Shown one piece after another: positions 1 to 7,301 of a stretch of 40,360 bases of DNA. Within the stretch, counting starts at the first letter, position 1. The number at the start of each line of letters is the position of its first letter. This stretch comes from DATMNI01 sp035570275. GTDB lineage: Bacteria; Acidobacteriota; Terriglobia; Bryobacterales; Bryobacteraceae. The translations under genes were made by a program, and so were the position numbers. Below the pieces are notes generated by a model. The model had not been told where the DNA came from. It did not search any database and saw only the letters and a program-made list of their open reading frames with translations. The stretch lies in the NCBI GenBank assembly GCA_035570275.1, contig DATMNI010000336.1:1-40360 (forward strand), given 5' to 3'.

Positions 1-1609
1 GGTAGGCGCTACTGGTCACGATCAGGCGATCCATCGCCTTGACGCTCCAGTTGGCGGAGACGAACTCGGAAGCGAGCCAGTCCAGGAGCGCGTGGCTTTC
101 GGGCTTGTCTCCCATGGTGCCGAAATCGTTGGGCGTGCGTACGATTCCATCGCCCATGCGGAACTGCCAGATGCGGTTGACCATGACGCGCGGGGTGAGC
201 GGATTCTCCGGGGATGCAAGCCAGTTGGCCAGGGCTGTGCGGCGGCCGGTGGCTGCGGTGGGAATCTGGTAGCCGGCTTTGAGCACGAAGGGGACGGACG
301 GTTCGACGCGATCGAGCTGGCTATGCGGATCGCCCAAGCGCAATATGTAGCTTCGTGGAGCGTCCTCGCCGGTGTTGACGAAAGCATAAGCGGCGCCCAG
401 CGGATCGGGCGCGGTGGCTTCCACTTCATGCAGGCGCTCGCGCAGTTTGGCGCGCTCGGCTTGCACGGCAGGGGGCATGGCGGCGACGATTTCGTCCCAG
501 GTGGGTTTGAGCTGCGTCTCGGCGTCGGCGGCAAGACGTTTCTGTTCGGCGGTCCGCTTTTCCTTGGGGATATCGAGGGCTTCGCGCAGTTTGGGATCCA
601 ACTGGGGCTTGTGTGCTTCGCGGAGTTGCAATTCAAATGGTTTGGCCAACGACTTGAGCGCATCATCGATGGGAGATAAGCGCTCCTTGTAGGCCTTCTG
701 AGCCGCCTCCCACGCGGCTTTTTCGTCCGCGGCAGCGATCTCGACATCTTTGCCTTTGGCGCCGGCGAAGACCGATTGAAGCGCGTAAAAATCACGCTGC
801 AGAATGGGGTCGAACTTGTGGTTGTGGCAGCGGGCGCAGTTAATGGTCATGCCCAGGAAGGTCTGGCCCACGTTGGTGGCGATCTCGGTGAGCACCTCCT
901 GGCGGCTCTCGGCGGGATCGATGTTGCCCGAAACCAGGTGCTCCGAGCCGGCGCGCAGATAACCGGTGGCGATGAGCGCTTCTGGGCTGCCCGCCCACAT
1001 TTCGTCGCCGGCGATCTGTTCCTGAATGAAACGATCGTAGGGCTTGGCGGCGTTGAAGGATTGGATGACGTAGTCGCGGTAGCGCCAGGCGTTGGGGCGG
1101 TCCAGATCGAGCTCGTAGCCGTTGGTGTCGGCATAGCGGACTATATCCAGCCATCGCGTGGTCCAACGCTCCCCGTAGTGCGGCGATGCCAGCAGATGGT
1201 CCACCAGCTTTTCGTAGGCCGCGGGCGCTTTGTCGGCGAGGAAGGCATCGACTTCGGCGGGCGTGGGAGGCAGGCCGGTGAGATCGTAGGTGACCCGGCG
1301 GATCAGGCGGAGGCGATCGGCACGGGGCCCTGGCGCGAGGCTCTTTTGGCGTAGACCATCGAGGAGGAAGGCGTCGATGGGGGTGCGGATCCATGGATCG
1401 CGGAGCGCGGGAACGGGCGGGGCCGACACTTTTTGGAAGGCCCAATATCGGGCACGAGTGCCGATGAAGGACTGGTCTTGCGGGGATTGGGCGCAGGCGA
1501 CTCCGACGGCCACCAGGAACGCCAGCGGCAGGGCCAGTTCAGAGCCGCGAGCGTTAGCGAGCGGTTTCGTGGTGTAACAGCTAGTGCTGCCGCAGAAGGT
1601 CCTTGCCAT
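1..1609 (-). CDS. DUF1549/DUF1553 (PSCyt2-PSD1) protein, C-terminus beyond window
   Basis: Read on the minus strand this is one long open frame running off the left edge. The DUF1549 part begins near 1450 with a W-A-F-Q motif and ends in a CxxCH-type motif (CARCHNHKFDP) near 820, the heme-c-like signature usual in this family. The DUF1553 part near 1-220 shows RVMVNRIWQ, TPNDFG and LLDWLASEF. The family is common in Planctomycetes and Acidobacteria and is usually exported; its biochemical role is unproven. The usual N-terminal planctomycete cytochrome domain is missing. The start is doubtful. ATG 1609 is in frame, but its first 23 or so codons run through a DUF3500 remnant and a dispersed KPLANARGS repeat. 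A signal-peptide-like segment (LPLAFLVAVGVACAQ) follows, so a later start is possible. Confidence 0.85.
   Translation of the reverse strand, partial: MARTFCGSTSCYTTKPLANARGSELALPLAFLVAVGVACAQSPQDQSFIGTRARYWAFQKVSAPPVPALRDPWIRTPIDAFLLDGLRQKSLAPGPRADRLRLIRRVTYDLTGLPPTPAEVDAFLADKAPAAYEKLVDHLLASPHYGERWTTRWLDIVRYADTNGYELDLDRPNAWRYRDYVIQSFNAAKPYDRFIQEQIAGDEMWAGSPEALIATGYLRAGSEHLVSGNIDPAESRQEVLTEIATNVGQTFLGMTINCARCHNHKFDPILQRDFYALQSVFAGAKGKDVEIAAADEKAAWEAAQKAYKERLSPIDDALKSLAKPFELQLREAHKPQLDPKLREALDIPKEKRTAEQKRLAADAETQLKPTWDEIVAAMPPAVQAERAKLRERLHEVEATAPDPLGAAYAFVNTGEDAPRSYILRLGDPHSQLDRVEPSVPFVLKAGYQIPTAATGRRTALANWLASPENPLTPRVMVNRIWQFRMGDGIVRTPNDFGTMGDKPESHALLDWLASEFVSANWSVKAMDRLIVTSSAY
1541..1569 (-). 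repeat. Dispersed KPLANARGS-type element, copy A
   Basis: A 26-bp stretch here, read on the minus strand, matches 33820-33845 on the plus strand at 24 of 26 positions. When translated, both copies give KPLANARGS. This copy sits between the DUF3500 remnant and the signal peptide of the DUF1549/DUF1553 protein, and so forms part of that gene's apparent N-terminus. Confidence 0.6.
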
Positions 1610-1745
1610 AATCGTTGCCGTTGGGCGTGCGTACGACCACGTGGATGTGCTGGCGCGTGGGCTGCTTGCGGTCGGCTGCCAGGACCGCCAGGCGGGCTGC
1701 AGATGATCGAATTCGATCAGGATCACCGGGCTGTGAATACGACTT
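1581..1745 (-). pseudogene. C-terminal remnant of a DUF3500 gene
   Basis: Two neighbouring minus-strand frames carry the two halves of a DUF3500 C-terminus. One frame reads HSPVILIEFDH (about 1740-1700). The other reads QHIHVVVRTPNGNDYGKDLL followed by RQH and a stop at 1581. A family member would have both in one frame, about 30 residues apart, so a frameshift near 1690 separates them. Nothing upstream resembles the rest of the roughly 300-residue family. This is therefore a decayed tail rather than a working gene. Family recognition is from memory of the conserved IEFD and HIH...R.P.NDYG..LL motifs. Confidence 0.65.
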
Positions 1746-2185
1746 CTCGGGTCGTCCAGCGGGAACATGGTCTTGGCGCACTGCCCGGCGGTCAGCACTC
1801 CGCGCGTCCAAAGGGGATGCGCGGCGGCGTGGGAACGGATGGTGGACAGACGCATCGGCGCCTCCTAGGCAGTTGGGTTCAATATATCATGCGGATGCAG
1901 GCGACCGGTGGCTGGAGTAGTATCCTGCAACGTGCATTGCAAACTTCCGCCCTGGAATTCTCACCCACAGCCTTTACGGGACGCGGGAAACGTACCAGCG
2001 GATGTTCGACCGCCGCTGGCAGCGTCGGATCACCCGTGATTATCTAACACAATCTCTTTTTGAACTTTGGCCGGAAGCCAGTCACCACCGAATTAAATAT
2101 TCCCACCCCATCCCTTCAACAACATCCAAGCCAGCCGGGCCAAGACCCCCGAACCCCTCGTGTTTTGATGAAAGTAGGAGGTCTT
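1746..2185. other. Region without recognisable gene
   Basis: About 440 bases. Short open frames exist on both strands, but none has a recognisable domain together with a ribosome binding site. An AT-richer stretch lies at 2040-2110. It may hold decayed coding sequence or the 5' side of the remnant at 2186. Confidence 0.4.
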
Positions 2186-2246
2186 ATGACATCGCAAACA
2201 CATGCTAACGCCTAACCGACAGAATTCCCAACAATCTATTGGCCCC
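2186..2246 (+). pseudogene. N-terminal remnant, MTSQTHANA / NRQNSQQS family
   Basis: A strong Shine-Dalgarno (GGAGGT) lies 5 bases before ATG 2186. The frame gives MTSQTHANA and then stops at 2213-2215. The +1 frame continues directly with NRQNSQQSIGP. Together they resemble the start of a widespread acidobacterial hypothetical family whose members begin with a short Ser/Thr/Asn-rich leader and then a motif like NRxNSQxSTGP. Nothing family-like follows. This is probably a frameshifted and truncated gene start. Family identification is from memory and not certain. Confidence 0.45.
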
Positions 2247-2561
2247 ATCATCTGCGGAGACATAGCTTCAACCCCCAGGCCTGTTCCTTCCAAACCCCAT
2301 TTGTCGCCGTTTGGTTGGCAAAATGGCTTCTTTCGGCTAGGCGCAGGCGGTTTCGTTTCTTCGAGTTGGAGCTCAAAATGGGTTCGTTTGGTAATTCCGC
2401 CCGGCGATTCGCCGCCTGCGCCGAATCAACCATTAACCCCAAGAGACTCACGAAACGCCCTCAAAATCGGGAGCGGACCCCTGGCAGCCCCCAACCGCAA
2501 GTTAAGGGACAATCCATGACCGCCTCTCCCATCGCCTTCAAGCATCTTTAGGAGCGGCCGG
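2247..2561. other. Region without recognisable gene
   Basis: About 315 bases between the remnant start and the 12-bp repeats. Open frames on both strands show no domain, signal peptide or ribosome binding site. It may be the decayed body of the gene starting at 2186. Confidence 0.4.
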
Positions 2562-2597
2562 TTGCCAGGTTGATTGCCAGGTTGATTGCCAGGTTGC
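2562..2597 (+). repeat. 12-bp tandem repeat, three units
   Basis: TTGCCAGGTTGA occurs three times head to tail (2562, 2574, 2586), differing only in the last base of the third unit. It lies about 60 bases before the start of the membrane acyltransferase gene, in its probable leader or promoter region. Confidence 0.9.
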
Positions 2598-2658
2598 CCG
2601 TGGCCGGTTGCATTCGGGTGGGAACTCCACTACTGTGGAGCTAAACTGGAGGTACAAG

Positions 2659-3831
2659 TTGCAGGCTACCGTTCATCCCTCGCCGGTCAGGGTGCCACAG
2701 GCGCCTTCGGCTCCGCCGGCGCCGGCGCGCAATATCGCGGTGGATACGTACCGCGGCTTCGTCATGCTGCTCATGATGGCGGAGATCCTGCAGCTCTCGC
2801 GAGTGGCGCAGGCGCTTCCCGGGAACTGGTTCTGGAGTTTCTTGGCATACAACCAGACGCACGTCGAATGGGCCGGTTGCTCACTGCACGACACCATTCA
2901 GCCGGGCTTCTCGTTCCTTGTTGGCGTCGCCCTGCCGTACTCCATCGCCAGCCGCCTGGCCAAAGGCGGCACATTGCGGAGCATGTTCTGGCACGCGCTC
3001 TGGCGGTCGTTCCTGCTGGTGGCTCTGGGGATTTTCCTGCGGTCCACCCATGCCACCCAGACCTACTTCACCTTTGAAGATACGCTGACGCAGATCGGGC
3101 TGGGGTATCCTCTGCTATTCCTGTTAGGGTTCGCGCAGCGGCGGTGGCAGTGGGCGGCGCTCGGGGCGATCCTCTTCGGCTACTGGCTGGCCTGGTCCAT
3201 GTACCCGGTGCCGGGGATCGGATTTTTCGCGCATTGGGCCAAGAACAGCAACTTGGGCAACACCTTCGACCTGTGGTTCCTCAACCTGTTTCCGCACGCC
3301 AAACAATTTGTGGGGAACAGCGGCGGCTACCTGACGCTGAGCTTCATCCCCACGCTGGGTACCATGATCCTGGGGCTGATTGCCGGGAGTTGGCTGCGGA
3401 ATTCGCGACACGGCATCCCCATGCGGCGGCTGCTGGTGGCGGGCGGCATCGGGGTGGCGTCCGGTCTGCTGCTGCATTTCGCGGGCGTCTGCCCGGTGGT
3501 CAAACGCATCTGGACGCCCAGTTGGACGCTGTTCAGCGGCGGGTTGTGCTTCCTGTTCCTGGCCGGGTTCTGCTGGCTGATCGAAGTGAAAGGCTACCGT
3601 AAGTGGGCGTTTCCGCTGGTGGTGATCGGGATGAACTCGATGGCGGCTTACCTGATAGCCCACCTGTTCGAGCGCTTCATTCTGGATTCCTTCCGGATTC
3701 ACCTGGGTGGGCAAGCGTTTGCCTTCCTTGGAACGCCGTACGAGCCGTTGATGCGAGGAATCGCGGTGCTGCTGGTGTACTGGTTGATACTATTTTGGAT
3801 GTACCGGCGCAAGCTCTTCCTGAGGGTTTGA
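2659..3831 (+). CDS. HGSNAT/DUF5009-like membrane acyltransferase
   Basis: Integral membrane protein of about 390 residues with roughly ten hydrophobic segments. The N-terminus carries the family hallmark around VDTYRGFVMLLMMAE, followed by a luminal/periplasmic HDTIQPGFSFLVGVALPYS segment. A conserved MNSMAAYLIAHLFERFI helix lies near the end. Eukaryotic relatives (heparan-alpha-glucosaminide N-acetyltransferase) move acetyl groups from acetyl-CoA across the membrane to amino sugars. The bacterial substrate is unknown, and cell-wall or exopolysaccharide acylation is inference. TTG 2659 is preferred as start because GGAGGT lies 5 bases before it. An upstream in-frame TTG (2608) has no such site. 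The gene stands alone on the plus strand. Confidence 0.8.
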   Translation: MQATVHPSPVRVPQAPSAPPAPARNIAVDTYRGFVMLLMMAEILQLSRVAQALPGNWFWSFLAYNQTHVEWAGCSLHDTIQPGFSFLVGVALPYSIASRLAKGGTLRSMFWHALWRSFLLVALGIFLRSTHATQTYFTFEDTLTQIGLGYPLLFLLGFAQRRWQWAALGAILFGYWLAWSMYPVPGIGFFAHWAKNSNLGNTFDLWFLNLFPHAKQFVGNSGGYLTLSFIPTLGTMILGLIAGSWLRNSRHGIPMRRLLVAGGIGVASGLLLHFAGVCPVVKRIWTPSWTLFSGGLCFLFLAGFCWLIEVKGYRKWAFPLVVIGMNSMAAYLIAHLFERFILDSFRIHLGGQAFAFLGTPYEPLMRGIAVLLVYWLILFWMYRRKLFLRV

Positions 3832-3876
3832 TTTCCCTGAGGGTTAGATTACGTACCATAAGAATTTTGAATTGGA

Positions 3877-3909
3877 CTAGTACTTCCAGGCCGAGTAATC
3901 TGGTACTAG
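3877..3909. promoter_or_regulatory. Inverted repeat upstream of the small receiver-like gene
   Basis: CTAGTAC (3877-3883) is matched perfectly by GTACTAG (3903-3909). CAG (3887-3889) and CTG (3900-3902) extend the pairing to about 10 bp, with a 3-base bulge on the left arm. It lies 38 bases before ATG 3948 and 45 bases after the preceding stop. It could be an operator, an RNA hairpin in the leader of the next gene, or a terminator. There is no T-run, which argues against the last. Confidence 0.5.
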
Positions 3910-3947
3910 ACAGGCCCCTGTAAGTCCTCTCACAAAAGGGGTTAAAA

Positions 3948-4292
3948 ATGGCAAGAATTCTCCTACTCGGCTTGGAGCATACGCTCAACGCGGATCTGCA
4001 GCAGGCACTTATTCAGTTGGGCCATTGCGTCCAACTGGCGACATTGGAATCGCGCGCTCTGGAAACTACGGATGCGGAGTTGATTTTCGCGCCGTCGCTG
4101 GATTTGCGCGCCATCTTGGGGACACGCACCGACCTGCCGGTGGTAGTGGCCAGCCGGCTGCCAGAAGTTAGCGCCTGGCTGGATGCGCTGCAGGACGGAG
4201 CCGCCGATTATTGCGGAGCTCCCTTCGAGGCCGCGCAACTCGGCTGGATCCTCAATTCGACGCTCGGTGGCGCGCAGGCCCAGGCGGCGTAG
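3948..4292 (+). CDS. Small degenerate receiver-domain protein
   Basis: A 114-residue protein with the outline of a response-regulator receiver fold. It has an opening hydrophobic strand (ARILLLGLEHTLNADLQQAL), a strand where LIFAPSLDLR replaces the usual phospho-acceptor region, and a closing VASRLPEVSAWLDALQDGAADYCGAPFEAAQLGWIL. The end resembles the receiver pattern ALxAGAxDYxxKPF, but the conserved Lys is replaced by Ala and the acidic pocket is not evident. No output domain follows. It may work as a phosphorylation-independent adaptor, or be a decaying receiver. AAAGGGG lies about 8 bases before the ATG. The gene converges on the JAMM protein. Confidence 0.6.
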   Translation: MARILLLGLEHTLNADLQQALIQLGHCVQLATLESRALETTDAELIFAPSLDLRAILGTRTDLPVVVASRLPEVSAWLDALQDGAADYCGAPFEAAQLGWILNSTLGGAQAQAA

Positions 4293-4343
4293 GCTCCTCG
4301 TCAAGAAGAGCGCGCTTGCACGGAGTGTTTTACGGTTGTCCGG

Positions 4344-6410
4344 CTATCGATTGCCACCGACGGGCAACGCTGACTCCGCGGGAACCCGTTCCCAGCGAAG
4401 AACAATGATGGAGTGACCGCCGTGTTCGGCGCGCAGGATCAGCCGATTCCACGCGTTCTGCTGCCCTGGAGCTTCCAGGATTCCGATCTCGCCCGCCTTC
4501 CTGGGATTCAAGACATAGACGGTCCGGTTCCAGCCGTTTTGCGCTCCAGGCGCCTCGGGGGCACCGATCGACCTGGGGTCCGCGGTGAAGATGCGCAAGC
4601 CTTCGTGAGTCAATTCAGAGGGCAAGACCTGCACGCGGACGGGCGCACCGGGCAAACCTCCGGTCAGGTGTCCTTGCGACGCCTGATTGCCGAGAATCTG
4701 TATGGTTCCGCCCTTGGCGAGTTGACCTGTCCATATAATTTTCCCGGCCGTGGGACCTGGATCGACAGTGTTCAGCAGTGCAGGCATCTGCGGAAGTGTC
4801 GCCATTGCCGCCGAAGTATTCGCCGCGATCATGGGAGGCGCCGGGAGAAAGGTATCCGCGGGGCGCGGAACACCGGCGGGCGGCAGGACAAGCTGGCGAC
4901 GCGCGTGCGCGGAAACATCAGGCGTCCGCCGAGCGCGTTCGATGTTGACGCGCACATCCGGGGGCGTCCGGTTCGACGGCAGCTCCACCAGCCCCACATA
5001 CTGGAGTTCCGGCTCTCGTTCCCGATCGGACGGCCCGGCATCGGTCCCGTCTTTTTTCGCGGACCGATCATTCGCGGACCAGGCAGGGGGGCTGGCATCG
5101 ATTGTTGCGCCTGGGGCGATTGTTGCGCCGGGGGTAATTGGGGCGGCGGCGATTGGGGCGCCCGTGGCGATTGGGGCGGCCGGCGCTCGGGTAGGCCCGA
5201 GGAACCGGCTGATTTCGGTGAGCTGGCTTTGATCCGCGCCGCGCACCGTCAGACGCACCAGCACATTGCCGGTGGTCCGCAGGTAGGTAATGTTGCCGGC
5301 GAGTAGATACTCCTGAGACAGTTCGTGGTGCACTTTGAGCGACCCATCCTCGATTTCGAGCGCGCCGCTCTGGCTGTGCCGGATGACGCGGGAGTTGCGG
5401 TTCCAGGCGATCTGCAGTTGGCCCCCCACATCGAGCGCGCGCAAGGACAGGCCCGCGGAAGCACGCGAGTTGCCGATCCAGAACGGCACGCCGGCCAAGG
5501 CGACGCCGGCCACTACGGCGAGGGCCCAGCTTCGTCGAGGGTAACTGAAAGCAGCCCTCCTCGGATCGCGAGAGACGGCTGCCGGCGACGGGCGCGATTC
5601 CGGGCGACTCCGTGGATCGCGAAAAATGGCCGGCGGCAGCGGACGCGGGGCACTATTCTGCAACCCAAGTTCGCGCGACGCTGGTTGCGGAAGCGCTGGT
5701 TCCATAAGCCCTGGTTCCAGAGGCCCTGGTTCCAGAAGCCCTGAATTGGCCGGAGCAGGCGCGGTGTCCCCCGGCGCGCCATTGCCGGGCAAAGGCATGC
5801 CTGGCTTGCCGCCCACCGGATTGCCGCCCACGGGACTGGCGGCCACGGGTTTGCCGCCCACCGGTCTGACGATGAACTCATGGCGCGAAGATGCCGCGTG
5901 AACCGATCCATCCGGCTCGCGAAAAAAGAAACCGGCGCGCATGGGATCGAAACGGTACGGGCGCAGTACCAGCGCGATTTGCCAGATTTCGGGAAAATAC
6001 TGGTGGAATAACTGAAGGTCTTTTTCGGAGAGCTGAATCTCGGAACGGGTATGCGAATGATACCAGCCAACCGGCTGCATCCCGGAAAGGTTGCTATCGG
6101 TATCGGGCGAGGCCAGCAACGTGTCCAGCGCGCGCCGGTCGTTGTGCCAGAGCGTGAACGAAGGACCAAACGCATATTCGCAAGCCAGCGGCCGGTACGC
6201 CAGGATCTTCACCACATCGTGATCGCGGACGCCAAACAGAACGCCGCCGATCTCAACGCCCCCATGTCCCATTCGATTGAAGCCATCGTAGGCGGCGAGG
6301 CGAAGTTCCTCCATGACTGCCCGAGAGTAGTCCACCCGGACCGCGCAGCCGGCGGCTTGCCAGACGTCGAATTCCGCATCCAAAGCCGTGGAGTTCATGA
6401 TATTCCGCAA
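4344..6410 (-). CDS. JAMM/MPN metalloprotease-domain membrane protein
   Basis: The N-terminal 180 residues form an MPN domain with a complete JAMM zinc motif: Glu53 in GVEIGG, His118-Ser-His120, Ser128 and Asp131 (HxH-x7-S-x2-D). JAMM enzymes remove ubiquitin-like or sulfur-carrier tails, or cleave Cys adducts. A Pro/Gly-rich linker with two 15-bp-unit repeats (about residues 182-255) follows. One membrane helix (residues 294-311) comes next, then about 370 residues of likely extracytoplasmic sequence, again with Ala/Pro/Thr repeats. The zinc domain would then face the cytoplasm. TTG 6410 is chosen because GGAGGAG lies about 7 bases upstream; ATG 6398 is the alternative. No ubiquitin-like or E1 gene is nearby. 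The fusion architecture is unusual and the target is unknown. Confidence 0.8.
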   Translation of the reverse strand: MRNIMNSTALDAEFDVWQAAGCAVRVDYSRAVMEELRLAAYDGFNRMGHGGVEIGGVLFGVRDHDVVKILAYRPLACEYAFGPSFTLWHNDRRALDTLLASPDTDSNLSGMQPVGWYHSHTRSEIQLSEKDLQLFHQYFPEIWQIALVLRPYRFDPMRAGFFFREPDGSVHAASSRHEFIVRPVGGKPVAASPVGGNPVGGKPGMPLPGNGAPGDTAPAPANSGLLEPGPLEPGLMEPALPQPASRELGLQNSAPRPLPPAIFRDPRSRPESRPSPAAVSRDPRRAAFSYPRRSWALAVVAGVALAGVPFWIGNSRASAGLSLRALDVGGQLQIAWNRNSRVIRHSQSGALEIEDGSLKVHHELSQEYLLAGNITYLRTTGNVLVRLTVRGADQSQLTEISRFLGPTRAPAAPIATGAPIAAAPITPGATIAPGATIDASPPAWSANDRSAKKDGTDAGPSDREREPELQYVGLVELPSNRTPPDVRVNIERARRTPDVSAHARRQLVLPPAGVPRPADTFLPAPPMIAANTSAAMATLPQMPALLNTVDPGPTAGKIIWTGQLAKGGTIQILGNQASQGHLTGGLPGAPVRVQVLPSELTHEGLRIFTADPRSIGAPEAPGAQNGWNRTVYVLNPRKAGEIGILEAPGQQNAWNRLILRAEHGGHSIIVLRWERVPAESALPVGGNR
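5676..5750. repeat. 15-bp minisatellite in the JAMM protein linker
   Basis: Units of 15 bp based on AAGCCCTGGTTCCAG run head to tail. The three central units are nearly identical and the outer ones diverged. They encode a LEPG-type repeat on the minus strand, and the reading frame is kept. Confidence 0.85.
5806..5865. repeat. Second 15-bp minisatellite in the JAMM protein
   Basis: Four 15-bp units start at 5806, 5821, 5836 and 5851, with consensus TTGCCGCCCACCGGA. They encode PVGGK/N-like repeats in the linker just after the zinc domain. The unit sequence differs from that of the array at 5676-5750. Confidence 0.85.
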
Positions 6411-6476
6411 GCTTTCTCCTCCAGCTTATAAGCGAAACGCCGGCGGGAACAATCGTACTCGGCGGCCACCTGTTCG

Positions 6477-6583
6477 ATAGATTACCATTGGCACGATGTG
6501 CTCCTGGTGGGCCGCGCCGCTTTGCGGTCTATAGATTACAAATCGGCGCGATGTGCTCTTGGTGTGTCGCATCGCTTGCGGTA
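6477..6583 (+). repeat. 54-bp imperfect tandem duplication in a gene leader
   Basis: ATAGATTAC starts both copies (6477 and 6531), and both contain GATGTGCTC and TTGCGGT at matching places. The copies differ at scattered positions and by one indel. The second copy ends about 10 bases before ATG 6594, overlapping the AAGGA ribosome binding site region. Confidence 0.75.
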
Positions 6584-6593
6584 TAAGGAATCC

Positions 6594-7169
6594 ATGACAC
6601 TGCGGGCTCTGGTGACGATGCGGGCTCTAGTGGGATTGTTTGCAGTCAATCTCACGTTAGCGGCACAATCCGGTTCCCTTCATGTTGTGGTTTTGGAAGG
6701 CGACGGCGCGATCAATAACATCCGGGCGCCGCGCGCCAAGGAACCGGTAGTGCGCGTTGAGGACGCCAATAACCAGGGTGTCGCGGGGGCCGTGGTAACT
6801 TTCCTGCTGCCAGCCGGCGGCGCCGGCGCCGTCTTCGGAGACGGCGGCAGCAGCCTGACGCTGACTACGGACGATCGCGGGGAAGTGGTGGCGCGGGGGC
6901 TGCATGCGAATCGGATAGCTGGAACATTTCAGATTCGGGTCGGCGCGTCACAAGGCGGCCGGACGGCGGCGGCTTCGATCTCGCAGACCAACGTGGACCC
7001 GGGATCTCACACCTCGTCGCACAAGATCGCGCTGCTAGCCATTCTGGGCGGCGCGGCGGCAGGGGGCGCGGCGATGGCATTCCGCGGAGGAAAAGCCAAG
7101 GCCGCATCGCCGGCGCCAGCGGCTACCATCGTCGTGCCTGGAACTCCGGCCTTTGGCGGACCGGAATAG
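6594..7169 (+). CDS. Exported Ig-like protein with C-terminal hydrophobic segment
   Basis: A 191-residue protein. It has an N-terminal signal (MRALVGLFAVNLTLAAQ) and one Ig-like or carboxypeptidase-regulatory-like beta domain with motifs VVRVEDANNQGVAGAVVTFL and TTDDRGEVVARGL. A hydrophobic helix (IALLAILGGAAAGGAAMAF) and a short Ala/Pro tail follow. The pattern resembles invasin/Big-type single domains that many Acidobacteria export. ATG 6594 is preceded by AAGGA. The next gene, 133 bases on, also encodes an Ig-type exported protein, so the two may work at the same surface. Function unknown. Confidence 0.75.
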   Translation: MTLRALVTMRALVGLFAVNLTLAAQSGSLHVVVLEGDGAINNIRAPRAKEPVVRVEDANNQGVAGAVVTFLLPAGGAGAVFGDGGSSLTLTTDDRGEVVARGLHANRIAGTFQIRVGASQGGRTAAASISQTNVDPGSHTSSHKIALLAILGGAAAGGAAMAFRGGKAKAASPAPAATIVVPGTPAFGGPE

Positions 7170-7301
7170 CCCGACGCATCGGAGAAGCTGGCGAATGTGG
7201 CAAACCCTTCGGATTCTGGTCACCCGTGGCTCTTCGGCGGAGACAACATCACGCCGCGATATGATTATTCCGGCGGACGAAAGGGCGGCGGGTTCGGACC
7301 A

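Noticed and set aside
1..679. Plus-strand open frames at the left edge
   Set aside because: Antisense shadows of the DUF1549/DUF1553 gene, whose minus-strand frame carries the family motifs.
4413..5306. 297-codon plus-strand open frame opposite the JAMM gene
   Set aside because: Antisense shadow, low-complexity Gly/Arg sequence from the Pro/Ala repeats.
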